Below, piece after piece: positions 1-8,800 of a DNA stretch of 28,151 nucleotides (the first letter of the stretch is position 1; every line of letters begins with the position of its first letter). Below the pieces are notes generated by a model. The model was not told where the DNA came from. It did not search any database and worked only from the letters and a program-made list of their open reading frames with translations. A program made the position numbers and the translations under genes. Source of the stretch: a virus; IMG/VR virus record IMGVR_UViG_3300022845_000014, positions 1 through 28,151 of that record. One strand, given 5' to 3'.

Positions 1-1617
1 TCCGCTATCATCCACGGGGTCAACGTTCTCTCGGGTGGGAAAGATTATACTAACGTTACTGTCTCGGTTCCTGCGGCTGCGAGTGAAAATCTTGACGCGG
101 TACTTAGCCCGGCTACCGGAAACAACCCAGCTTGTGTTTGTATCTTTGAGCAACGAGTTGTTTACGGCGCCACAGACAATTTCCCTATGCGGCTGTTCGG
201 TTCTCGTATCGGGCTCTTTAATAACTTCGGTTACAGCCCTACTGGGGCGGATGACGAGTCGTATGAGTTCGATCTGGACTCCGAGACTGTCGCGAATATT
301 CGACACCTTCGCCCCGTACAGGGTGGGATTTTGGTAATGAACCAGATCGGGGTTTGGTTAGTCTATGGTGGGGGCAACGCCAGTCTAAGCGGTAACAACG
401 CGAAAGCCGATCTTCAAACTCGGGTAGGTGCTTACACGACCGATCCTCAGTATGTTGATGGCAACCTTGCCTACGTCTCCCATGACGGACAAGAAATCCG
501 ACTTGCTGTTTACTCCGACGAGGCACAGTCCTATCTCAGCCAGAACCTGAGCCTGATCTCCAACCACCTCTTCACCCCGGCTAACCCGATTAAAAGTATC
601 GCCTACGCAGCCGTCCCGTCGAAGATCATTTACTCTGTCCAAGAAAACGGGGCTATGCTGGCATCAACCGTAGATGGCCGGAATGATGTTTTCGGAACCT
701 CCCCTCAAGCCACGAAGGGATACTACCGGGAGTGTTTGACAATAAGCGAAGAACGGCAGAGTAAACTTTACATCGCGGTTGAACGGATTATCAACGGGAA
801 CCGGGTACTCTTTTTCGAGCGACAAACTGACCGGACGACTATGAAGTGCATCGAGGATACTTTTTGTGTTGACGCAGGGTTGAAGTTGGCGCAAGCTAAG
901 CCAGCGGCTCGGGTAGTCCCGGACACCTTCACAGGGGCTGTTACCTTCACCGCCTCCGCAAGTGTCTTCACCGCCGATGATGTTGGAAAAGTTCTCCGCT
1001 ACGCAGGGGCTAAGGCGACAATTTCCACGTACACCTCCGGGACAGTTATATCCGGGACATGGGTGCTGGATTTGGAAACGTTCTTCCCGGAAGATGAGGA
1101 CGCTCCAAGTGAGTTTTATAGTGGCGACTGGACCCTCACCGATCCGGTAAGTTCTGTCACAGGTCTCTGGCATCTCGAAGGGGAAGCCGTTGCGGTTGTT
1201 GCTGATGGAATTGTTATTGAAGGAAAAACGGTTTCCGGGGGAAGTATATCCCTGGCCACTCCGGCTAGTTCAATCGTCGTTGGCCTCGCTTACACATGTA
1301 AGGCGAAGACCCTTCCCCTCGCTACGGTCGAAACTGCAATTGAGGGAAGGAGGAAAAATATCAAAGGGGTGGCTTTGCGCCAGCATGAGTCTACCGGGTT
1401 GAAGATGGGGCCAAACTTTGATAAGGCCCGTTTAATCGCAAATCGCCTCCAACGGCTTTCCGGCAGCGATGATAAACTCCGGGACTATATGACATACGAG
1501 CCGGTTAGGACTGACTGGAACTATGACACCCCGATGTGTTTCCTGCAAGACCAGCCTCTCCCTGCCGCAATCTTATCCTTTATAAAAGACACCGAGGTAG
1601 GCGATGATCGAGAATAA
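1..1617 (+). CDS. Tail nozzle / tail tubular protein B-like structural protein (5' truncated by window)
   Basis: The frame is open from base 1, so the gene starts upstream and 538 residues are visible. The stretch before and after the first internal Met reads NNPACVCIFEQRVVYGATDN...LFGSRIGLFNNF, then DDESYEFDLDSE and IRHL.PVQGG.LVMNQIGVWLVYGG. This pattern is typical of the large podovirus tail-tube/nozzle protein in the T7 gp12 position. The family forms the distal tail tube through which DNA leaves. Its place directly before gp13-, gp14-, gp15- and gp16-position genes supports the call. The stop lies 14 nt inside the next gene. Family assignment is by recalled motif similarity; exact homology is not proven here. 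Confidence 0.85.
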   Translation, partial: SAIIHGVNVLSGGKDYTNVTVSVPAAASENLDAVLSPATGNNPACVCIFEQRVVYGATDNFPMRLFGSRIGLFNNFGYSPTGADDESYEFDLDSETVANIRHLRPVQGGILVMNQIGVWLVYGGGNASLSGNNAKADLQTRVGAYTTDPQYVDGNLAYVSHDGQEIRLAVYSDEAQSYLSQNLSLISNHLFTPANPIKSIAYAAVPSKIIYSVQENGAMLASTVDGRNDVFGTSPQATKGYYRECLTISEERQSKLYIAVERIINGNRVLFFERQTDRTTMKCIEDTFCVDAGLKLAQAKPAARVVPDTFTGAVTFTASASVFTADDVGKVLRYAGAKATISTYTSGTVISGTWVLDLETFFPEDEDAPSEFYSGDWTLTDPVSSVTGLWHLEGEAVAVVADGIVIEGKTVSGGSISLATPASSIVVGLAYTCKAKTLPLATVETAIEGRRKNIKGVALRQHESTGLKMGPNFDKARLIANRLQRLSGSDDKLRDYMTYEPVRTDWNYDTPMCFLQDQPLPAAILSFIKDTEVGDDRE

Positions 1618-2026
1618 CCAGATTGATATTGTAAAAGGTCCGACTGTTAATGAGGATTTCTACGACTACTACTCCGACCGTAACGCTCATGTAAATAGTA
1701 TCTTTTTTCACTACTGCTCGAGTGTCATTGCATTATCCTCAGAACACGTTTATGTTAAGGACAAGCTAACCGGTGATCCATTGCTTGTTTGTGGGGCCTA
1801 TCGACCTTCCTATTTCAGCAGCTACCGGGAACTCTGGATGGCTGGAACTACCAAGCTTGCCCGAAGGCATTTGAAGGAGATAAAGCTCAATCTGGCTGAA
1901 TGGGCAGATGCCCAAACGGTTCCGCTATTCGCTAGAGCTTCTAGCATCAAGTCACAAAAATTCCTGACCTTTCTCGGCTTTACCGTGTTCGAGGTTGAAA
2001 GTAATATAATAACCTATAGGTGGTAA
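1604..2026 (+). CDS. Small GNAT-like phage protein (T7 gp13 position)
   Basis: 140 aa. It starts at ATG 1604 inside the end of the tail gene, with GAGG at 1594-1597 and a 6-nt spacer. The second half runs ELWMAGTTKLARRHLKEIK...ARASSIKSQKFLTFLGFTVFE. That is the layout of acetyltransferase-fold phage proteins (DUF2833 type): a helix after the acyl-CoA loop, then a SQKFLTFLGF helix-strand. The classic Q/RxxGxG/A pyrophosphate loop is not evident, so catalytic activity is doubtful. In T7-like phages this slot holds gp13, needed for virion morphogenesis. It lies between tail and internal virion genes, which suggests an assembly role. Fold assignment is moderate; function is inferred from position. 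Confidence 0.72.
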   Translation: MIENNQIDIVKGPTVNEDFYDYYSDRNAHVNSIFFHYCSSVIALSSEHVYVKDKLTGDPLLVCGAYRPSYFSSYRELWMAGTTKLARRHLKEIKLNLAEWADAQTVPLFARASSIKSQKFLTFLGFTVFEVESNIITYRW

Positions 2027-2028
2027 TA

Positions 2029-2580
2029 ATGCAAGCAGTTGGTCTAGCTGTATCGATGATTGGAACTGGGGTCGGCGCTATGGCCAGCTTCCAGCAATCT
2101 CAGTATCAAGCTGCTGTTGCCAAGGCTAACGCTCAGGTAGCAAAGAATAACGCGGAACAAGCGCGTCAACGAGGCAATGAAGATATTCAGGATATGGGGG
2201 AAGAACAGGCTGGCTTGCTTGGGGAGCAAATGTCTCGGGCGGCTGGTTCTGGGCTGGATATTAGCTCACCGTCGATTATTCAAAGCCGGGCAAGAGCGCG
2301 GGATATAGGCGTGGAAGATGCTCGTCGCCGGATCACAGCATCCCGGCAGTTGGGTGCGAATTATGACACTCAGGCGAATGTGGAAAAGTCTAACGCGAGT
2401 GCTTATAAATCTGCCGGAACGTTTGCACTTATCTCAGGCGGGTTAGAGATGGCCACCACCTTCATCGGTGGGGCACAGTCTGTCGGAGGTTTATTCGGCT
2501 CGCCTAGCGCGCAAATGGCTGTCAAACCTGTACCCAAGCCTACTTACTTTACCGGATTTGGAACTGGAGGAATTTACTAA
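2029..2580 (+). CDS. Small internal virion protein (T7 gp14-like)
   Basis: 183 aa. I chose ATG 2029 because TAGGTGG at 2017-2023 sits 5 nt upstream; the in-frame GTG at 2020 lies inside that Shine-Dalgarno. A hydrophobic Gly/Ala N-terminus (about residues 2-20) is followed by an Ala/Gln-rich helical region with coiled-coil character (about 20-75, AKANAQVAKNNAEQARQRG). A second hydrophobic Gly-rich segment lies near residues 130-155. Proteins with this build in the gp14 slot are ejected first and form a pore in the outer membrane. The sequence similarity I see is compositional; position and size carry the call. The stop overlaps the next start as TAATG. Confidence 0.8.
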   Translation: MQAVGLAVSMIGTGVGAMASFQQSQYQAAVAKANAQVAKNNAEQARQRGNEDIQDMGEEQAGLLGEQMSRAAGSGLDISSPSIIQSRARARDIGVEDARRRITASRQLGANYDTQANVEKSNASAYKSAGTFALISGGLEMATTFIGGAQSVGGLFGSPSAQMAVKPVPKPTYFTGFGTGGIY

Positions 2581-5500
2581 TGGTTGATCTTCGCGTAAGG
2601 AAAGGGTATGCCCCTCAGCAAGCAAATCAATTTGTACCTCAGCAAGGCATTGATGGCCGTGCAGGGGACATTCGTGCGCAAGCACTTTCCGGGGTGGGCG
2701 ATCAGGTTGCTCAACTAGGAGCAACGGTTTACGCAAAAAGCGAGGAGCTTAAAGGGAAGAAAAAAGTAAATGATGCGCTTGCTGCGGAAGCGGCGTACTC
2801 TGATTGGACTTATAAAACGTCAGTAGGACTGAACGATGCTTTCCAAACAGCACCGCTTTCTCAGGCTAACCTTTCTGACCAACTCGCAGCGCAGATAGAC
2901 AACAGTGGAAAGGCTTTTCTGGACACAATAGCTGACCCGGATTTGAAACGTCAGTATACCGCTCGATTGACACAGAAACAAAACGAGCTGAAGTATGCGG
3001 TTCTGAACAAGGACGAGGAAAGAATAGGTCGGCAGGCAGGCTCGCTTGTTAACCAGCTTGTGAATACCGGGAAACTTACCTTGTCCAAAGACCCCTCAGA
3101 TGACCAGCTTGCGGCGGCGAAGGAAACTGTTTTCAATAGTATCGCGCAAATCCCGGACTCCGTTCTGGGGATAGAAGTACGTGCGAAACTCCTTGAAGCA
3201 TCTGAAAATGAGCTTAATAAGATCGCTTTCGGCAAGCAGTATGAACAGGAACTTAATCAGCGTAAAGGCTGGGTTGATGATAATATTGATAGTATTGTTG
3301 ATGCTTTTGTGACACCTACCGCTCCTAATGGGGTGCTTGCTTTTGCAACAAAGATTCTTATGGAGAAAGAGGGTTTTAGATCACAACCTTATTATGATGT
3401 AACTAGGCTGAGAGCGGGCTACGGATCAGACACTTACACAACCGCCGATGGGAAAGTTCATCGGGTTACTAAAGATTCTCATGTCACCCGAGCTGATGCA
3501 GATCGAGATATTGCCAGAAGAACTAAGATTTTTTATGACGCGGAAGTTCCTCGGGTAGGTAAAGAAACGTGGGAGTCTCTTCCAGAAACTGCTCGTGGAG
3601 CACTGGTTTCTGTTGCTTATAACTACGGCGCATTGCCTAAAAGTGTCGTAACGGCTGCAAAAACGGGCGATGTTAATAAGATCGCTACAGCTGTTGAGGG
3701 ACTGCAAGGACATAATAAAGGGATTAATCGAAAACGCAGGTTGCACGAAGCAGCTATTATTCGTGCCTCGAAGGGGGCTGTAGCCTCCGATAATATTAGC
3801 TTTTTCGCGGAAAAAAATTGGACCTCGTTTATGCGGGAAAAACACCCGGAGCTTCTTAATGGAGTCAGCCGGGATATTATTGACGGTCTCCGGGAAGACC
3901 CTCGATTTGTCCGGGAAGCCCTCAAGTGGGGCATTCGTAAGAACACTACTCTTCTGCAAAGAGCCGGTGAACAGGTTAGTATGAAAAATATCCAACTGCA
4001 ACAGATGGTTGGTCCGCAGGCTGGTATTCGTTTCCTTCAAGCCCCTCCAGATGATCGGGCAGAAGACTACGCTGACCCGGATCATCTAGCGGCAAACCCC
4101 GAATTTTACGAGGGGAAAACTGTTTCGGATATAACCGGCGAGGCTGAACAAACAGCGCTGGATCAAGGGGCGGACTCCGTTGACGGGGTTGAGGATAAGT
4201 TTACTTTTAGATCACTTGACTACGACACTCGCCAGCAGGAAAAGAAGGATGCGTTGAGCCGGTTCAATGGCGAGCAGACAGAACGGGTTGGCCGGAAGAC
4301 AGCTCAATATGACAAGATGTTGAATGAAACCCTCATGGGTATCCGAGAAGGCCGGTATGGGGCCGGGCATATAGCTGGGCTTGTAGAGAGTGGTCAAATA
4401 ACCTCCTACGCGGATGCTGTTAAACTAGACTCCGCTCTCGACAAGTATCAGGAAGATGCTAAGTTCCTTGCGATGGGGCACTCTTTAATAAATAAAGATA
4501 TTGTTGGTAACCCAAATAACCCCGATCATCGAAAGGCTATAAATAGTGTATTCACTGATTCTGGTGGGGAAGAGGTTATCCAAAATCGCGATGTGGCAGG
4601 AACAGTTGCGATAATCGGGGGTATCTCCAATGGGACTAACGTATTCCCTCAGGAGGCAATGCAAACACTTAACGCTATGGTAAATGGTCGGGGTGTTAAA
4701 GACAACTTGTATGCACTAGAGGTTCTTGCGTCGTTGCGAAATCAGCAGCAAGAGGGGGGTGACTTTTACAAAAACCTTAACACTGAAGCTATCGCCATGT
4801 TGGGGACTTACGATGAACTGAGCCAGAATAACGACCAAGAAACAATAGCTACACTTCTCGGGCTGGGTACAGATACCCGGACCAAGCAAGCGCGGGAAGA
4901 ACTCCGGGAGGTTATCACAGAGCACCTTGATGACGATAAGACCTTTTCGAGAAATGTTTCCGCAATAACTAATCGGTGGTTTGGCTCGGATAAGCTGTCG
5001 GAAACATCTGCGGATTATATTCAGATGAAATCAGAGTGGGAAAATATCTATATAAAGTCTAAGATGCTCGGCCCTTTCATATCGGATGCAGGCGCTGTTG
5101 ATGCAGCTAATGAGGGGATAAAAAAGAACTGGGGTGGGTCAGACCTCGGTGGTTCTGGCGGTCGTGTTATGAAGTTTCCTCCGGAAGAACAGTTCCCCTC
5201 GGTGCCTAAAGATATACTTGAGGCTGCTATCACCGAAGATATAAAAAATATTGATAGAGAAGATGGGGAAGCCTCAGGCCCCTTCGCACTTCGACCCGGT
5301 GAAACATTTATATTGACGCCGAGTGTTAATGCGAATGCTCAGAATAACATGAACCTGCCGATTACTTATACCGTTATGGCTGTCAGGTTGGATGAAAACG
5401 GTGAAGCGGAAGATTATCGGTTTATTACCCAGAACTCCGCTAGTGAACCTATTGCTCTTGACTACTCGAAATTAGAAAAAGAGTATGCTACGATTGCGGG

Positions 5501-5849
5501 GGAAGAGCGGGAGGCTGAATTCGAAGAAAGTTCTTATCTGGACTCATTAACATTAAAGCAAAGGAGCGAGCTTAATAAGGAAAAACGCATCGAAAGAAAA
5601 GCTATCCTTTCTGACCAACTTGAAGAAGCTGATGCCATAAAACGTGCCGGGCAAGCGGCTCAATGGGGCGATGAAAACGATAAGAAGTGGCGCAACGGGC
5701 TTGACCCGGACAGGTTCCCCCTTCCTAATGTTTACCGCAGGGCTCCTCCGAATTCACTTAAAGAACATTATCAATACCTCGATGGTACGTATTACAAAAA
5801 CACCCCTCGTGGGCGGAAAAAAGTTAATAAAGAAGAGGCGATAAAATAA
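2580..5849 (+). CDS. Internal virion protein with embedded T4-type lysozyme (muramidase) domain
   Basis: 1089 aa, start ATG 2580 in a TAATG overlap, GGAGG at 2566-2570. Residues about 255-396 form a lysozyme-like (GH24) domain: KEGFRSQPYYDVTRLRAGYGSDT gives Glu264 and, nine residues on, Asp273, matching the E-x8-D spacing of T4 lysozyme. VAYNYGALPKSV and an RxxLHEAAII end also match this family. The usual Thr of the E-D-T triad is Ala279 here. The flanks are long, charged and helix-rich, as in internal virion proteins. The gp15 position and embedded muramidase suggest local peptidoglycan opening during DNA ejection; T7 uses a transglycosylase in gp16 for this. It is not a free endolysin: no holin or separate lysis cassette adjoins it. 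Confidence 0.88.
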   Translation: MVDLRVRKGYAPQQANQFVPQQGIDGRAGDIRAQALSGVGDQVAQLGATVYAKSEELKGKKKVNDALAAEAAYSDWTYKTSVGLNDAFQTAPLSQANLSDQLAAQIDNSGKAFLDTIADPDLKRQYTARLTQKQNELKYAVLNKDEERIGRQAGSLVNQLVNTGKLTLSKDPSDDQLAAAKETVFNSIAQIPDSVLGIEVRAKLLEASENELNKIAFGKQYEQELNQRKGWVDDNIDSIVDAFVTPTAPNGVLAFATKILMEKEGFRSQPYYDVTRLRAGYGSDTYTTADGKVHRVTKDSHVTRADADRDIARRTKIFYDAEVPRVGKETWESLPETARGALVSVAYNYGALPKSVVTAAKTGDVNKIATAVEGLQGHNKGINRKRRLHEAAIIRASKGAVASDNISFFAEKNWTSFMREKHPELLNGVSRDIIDGLREDPRFVREALKWGIRKNTTLLQRAGEQVSMKNIQLQQMVGPQAGIRFLQAPPDDRAEDYADPDHLAANPEFYEGKTVSDITGEAEQTALDQGADSVDGVEDKFTFRSLDYDTRQQEKKDALSRFNGEQTERVGRKTAQYDKMLNETLMGIREGRYGAGHIAGLVESGQITSYADAVKLDSALDKYQEDAKFLAMGHSLINKDIVGNPNNPDHRKAINSVFTDSGGEEVIQNRDVAGTVAIIGGISNGTNVFPQEAMQTLNAMVNGRGVKDNLYALEVLASLRNQQQEGGDFYKNLNTEAIAMLGTYDELSQNNDQETIATLLGLGTDTRTKQAREELREVITEHLDDDKTFSRNVSAITNRWFGSDKLSETSADYIQMKSEWENIYIKSKMLGPFISDAGAVDAANEGIKKNWGGSDLGGSGGRVMKFPPEEQFPSVPKDILEAAITEDIKNIDREDGEASGPFALRPGETFILTPSVNANAQNNMNLPITYTVMAVRLDENGEAEDYRFITQNSASEPIALDYSKLEKEYATIAGEEREAEFEESSYLDSLTLKQRSELNKEKRIERKAILSDQLEEADAIKRAGQAAQWGDENDKKWRNGLDPDRFPLPNVYRRAPPNSLKEHYQYLDGTYYKNTPRGRKKVNKEEAIK

Positions 5850-8800
5850 TGGCTGTTGTAAGTAATGATTTTCTTCCAGGTACTGGCGCCGCTAAACAGT
5901 ATACCCCTGAGACGCCTGGCCCTTCTGTTTTCGCCACAGCCGGGGCGGCGAGCCGAATAGGCATTGACGTAGTTAATGCTTTCGGGATTCTTACCCGGAA
6001 AGAGTTTCAAAAAGACCAAGATTTTATTGATAATAGATTTGAGGTAATAAAGCAAAAATACCCCAAGCTCGTTCAGAACCCAAATTACCATTCTCTTGCC
6101 CGGACCAATTCATTTGAAGAGTTAGAGTATGTGAAGGCACGAATTGATAAACAGGTTCAAGATAGGGAAACCCTTCACGAAGCTGGGTCACTTGGTGTAG
6201 TGCTTGAGATAGGCGCAGGGTTAATTAGTCCGACGAATTATATTCCTCTTATCGGGATTGGCGCTAGGGGCTTTAAGGCGGCAGGGCAGGGCGCTGCGTA
6301 TGTCGGCCTCGCTACTGCACTTCAAGAGGCTGTGCTTCAAGGAAACCAAGAGACTCGGACATTCGGGGAAAGTATAACCGGGATTGGTGCTGGTATGGTT
6401 TTGGGTGCATTGCTCGGACCCGCAGCGGGTAGGTTTGCGGGGAGGCGTCTGGAAAAAGTTGAAGCGCTTGTTAAAGCTGATTTGGAAGATTTTGCCGTAG
6501 ACATGGGCGTGGACGTTTCTACCCCGAAAACTGTGCCTGACAAGGACGGGACTCCGGAGGGCGGTGGGACGGTCACAGAACCTCCAGCAGGTCTGGGGAC
6601 AGGACAGGCTGGCTCAGCTGGTGCTGCTGTCACCGAGGTTGCCCCACAAGGTACAAAGGGGATATTCGGCTCGAATAAAAAGTTCGGGATCGGCAAGGTT
6701 AGTTTTGAAAGCCTGGGGCCAGTAAGTCGGCAGGCTAATAGTGTTATAAGCTACGCTCGCTGGGTGATGGGAAATATAGCTGATGGCGGGTTGTTGATTA
6801 AGTCAGGATCGGAAGGGCGTGTTGTCGCCCAAGGTGGTACTATTGAAAGTCTCCGGGCCGGGTGGAGCAGGGGTTTGGCGAAGGGGCTGACTGAGTTGGA
6901 TGGAATATACGGTCGGTATGTTTTTGACGGGAAACCTCCGGCAGTGTTCTCCGGGCCAAGAGCTTTTATAGCAGGCGCACGGAACCCACAGAAGTTTTCT
7001 CAGGAGGACTTTAACAAGCAAGTGTCTCGGTATATGCGTGATGGGGAAAAGTGGGAGGGGTCACCTAACCCTGACGCGGACAAGGCGATTAAAGAAGCTG
7101 GTGACCTGCTGCGTAAAGAAGTCTACGAGCCGATGTTTGATCAGATGAAGTTTGTTGGGCTCTTGCCGGAAGATGTGAAGACTGTGGCTGATGTGGAGTA
7201 TCTCAACCGGGTTTATAATCTGGAAGCGATTAGGAACGACACGAATAAGTTTACGGATATCCTCGTAAAGAACTTCCTCAAGAAACGGAAAGAAGCGTTT
7301 TTGAAGGAGTCGGAAAGCCTCCGCTTGAAGGAACTTGACCTTGAGCAGCGGGTCGCCGATAATGAACTTGACGCGGCGACCGCGAAAGAGTCGATTAAGG
7401 TTTTGCGGGAAGAACTGGCTCGGTTGAATGACAGTGACAATCCAGTACAGTCAGTGTTGAATGAAATTACCGACCTGAAGAAACGGATTAAGAACGGGGA
7501 GAAGGAGTCGGAAATTACCGCGAGCTTGCAGAAGGAACTGGACGATCTGAACGCTCTGCATCGTCGTGATGTTCAAGTGTTGCGGGATGAAAAGGGGAAA
7601 ATCCGAACCCGGCTGAATGGGATTAACCAGAATATAAACCTGCTTGAAAGTAAACGGCAAGCTTTTATTCGGAAGTATGAGCGGATGGATGAAATGCAAC
7701 TGGGAAGTCTCATGCGGTTGGAGCGAGCTTGGTCAGTTTTTCAGCGCAACCTTAGTATGAAGAAATGGAACCCGGAGGAAATTGAAAAAGCCTACGAGGA
7801 CATTCTCGAGAAGCTCGGGAAGACAGAAGACCTCATGACGAAGAATGAAGCGAACATGAGGAAGATGGAGGGCGACGATAAGGGGGAAACTGCGAAGTAT
7901 TTCAAGCAAGCGACGATGGTTTATAAGCGGGTGCATCGGATCAAAGCACTCCGGGAACGGTTGGATTTGGTTCAGAAAGCTGGAGACGATGCGGCTATTC
8001 GGAATCAACTTTTGGCCGAGGGTCACGAAAAGCTCCGGGTTGACATTAAAGAACTCAATCAGCGTCGGACTGCCCGGCAGCAAGTGCTTGTGGATAAGAT
8101 TAAAGAGCTTGACCCTAAGCTGGTTCAGGATAACCTGGCCCAAGCGGAAGTGGCGATGAAGGAGAAGAAGGACGCCTTGATTGAGCGATGGCACAAGCTC
8201 GGGTTTGAGGATATTGACTTCGGGGATTTACAACGGACTGCGTTTGAGAAGGTGAATGTTAAGAGACTTCAGGAATATATTAAAGAAATTGGGTCAACTG
8301 ATACATACAACACAAGCGTTATTCAGGTTGTGCCCGCGAAAAATAAAGACTTAGTCAGGAATGATCCTAATAGAGTAATGGGTGATGTAAGTAGCTCTGA
8401 GGGCTTCCATGACGAGTTGCAGAAATTTGACACGGCGGATGATTACCTCAAGTGGGCTATGGTAAACAGTACCATACCGGGGTTTAAGGAACTTGCTAGG
8501 AGGTTTATTGGGAACACAGTTAAGGCCCCGCTTCTCCATTTGAAGGCAGGTGATGTAAGCCTCGCAGGTTGGAATTTCCAAAGTGCGGATGCTTGGGCGA
8601 CACCGTTCTATAAAGAAACTGCCACATCAACTGGTGTTAAGGCAACTTATCTGGGTGCTAGTATTAGTGTTTTAGAAGACGGAGTTACTGAACGTACATT
8701 AATGCACGAGGTTATCCATGTAACTACTCTTAAAAGAACTCTCAGTAAAGATTTAGGCGGTGGTGACGGCTGGAAGAAGATGGCACAACTCAAATCAGAT

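Noticed and set aside
3426-4085. 219-codon minus-strand frame opposite the lysozyme region
   Set aside because: Antisense shadow of the lysozyme-bearing gene; the opposite strand shows recognisable catalytic motifs.
2580-5849. Stand-alone endolysin gene
   Set aside because: The lysozyme domain is internal to a 1089-residue virion protein with no separate start, holin or spanin beside it.
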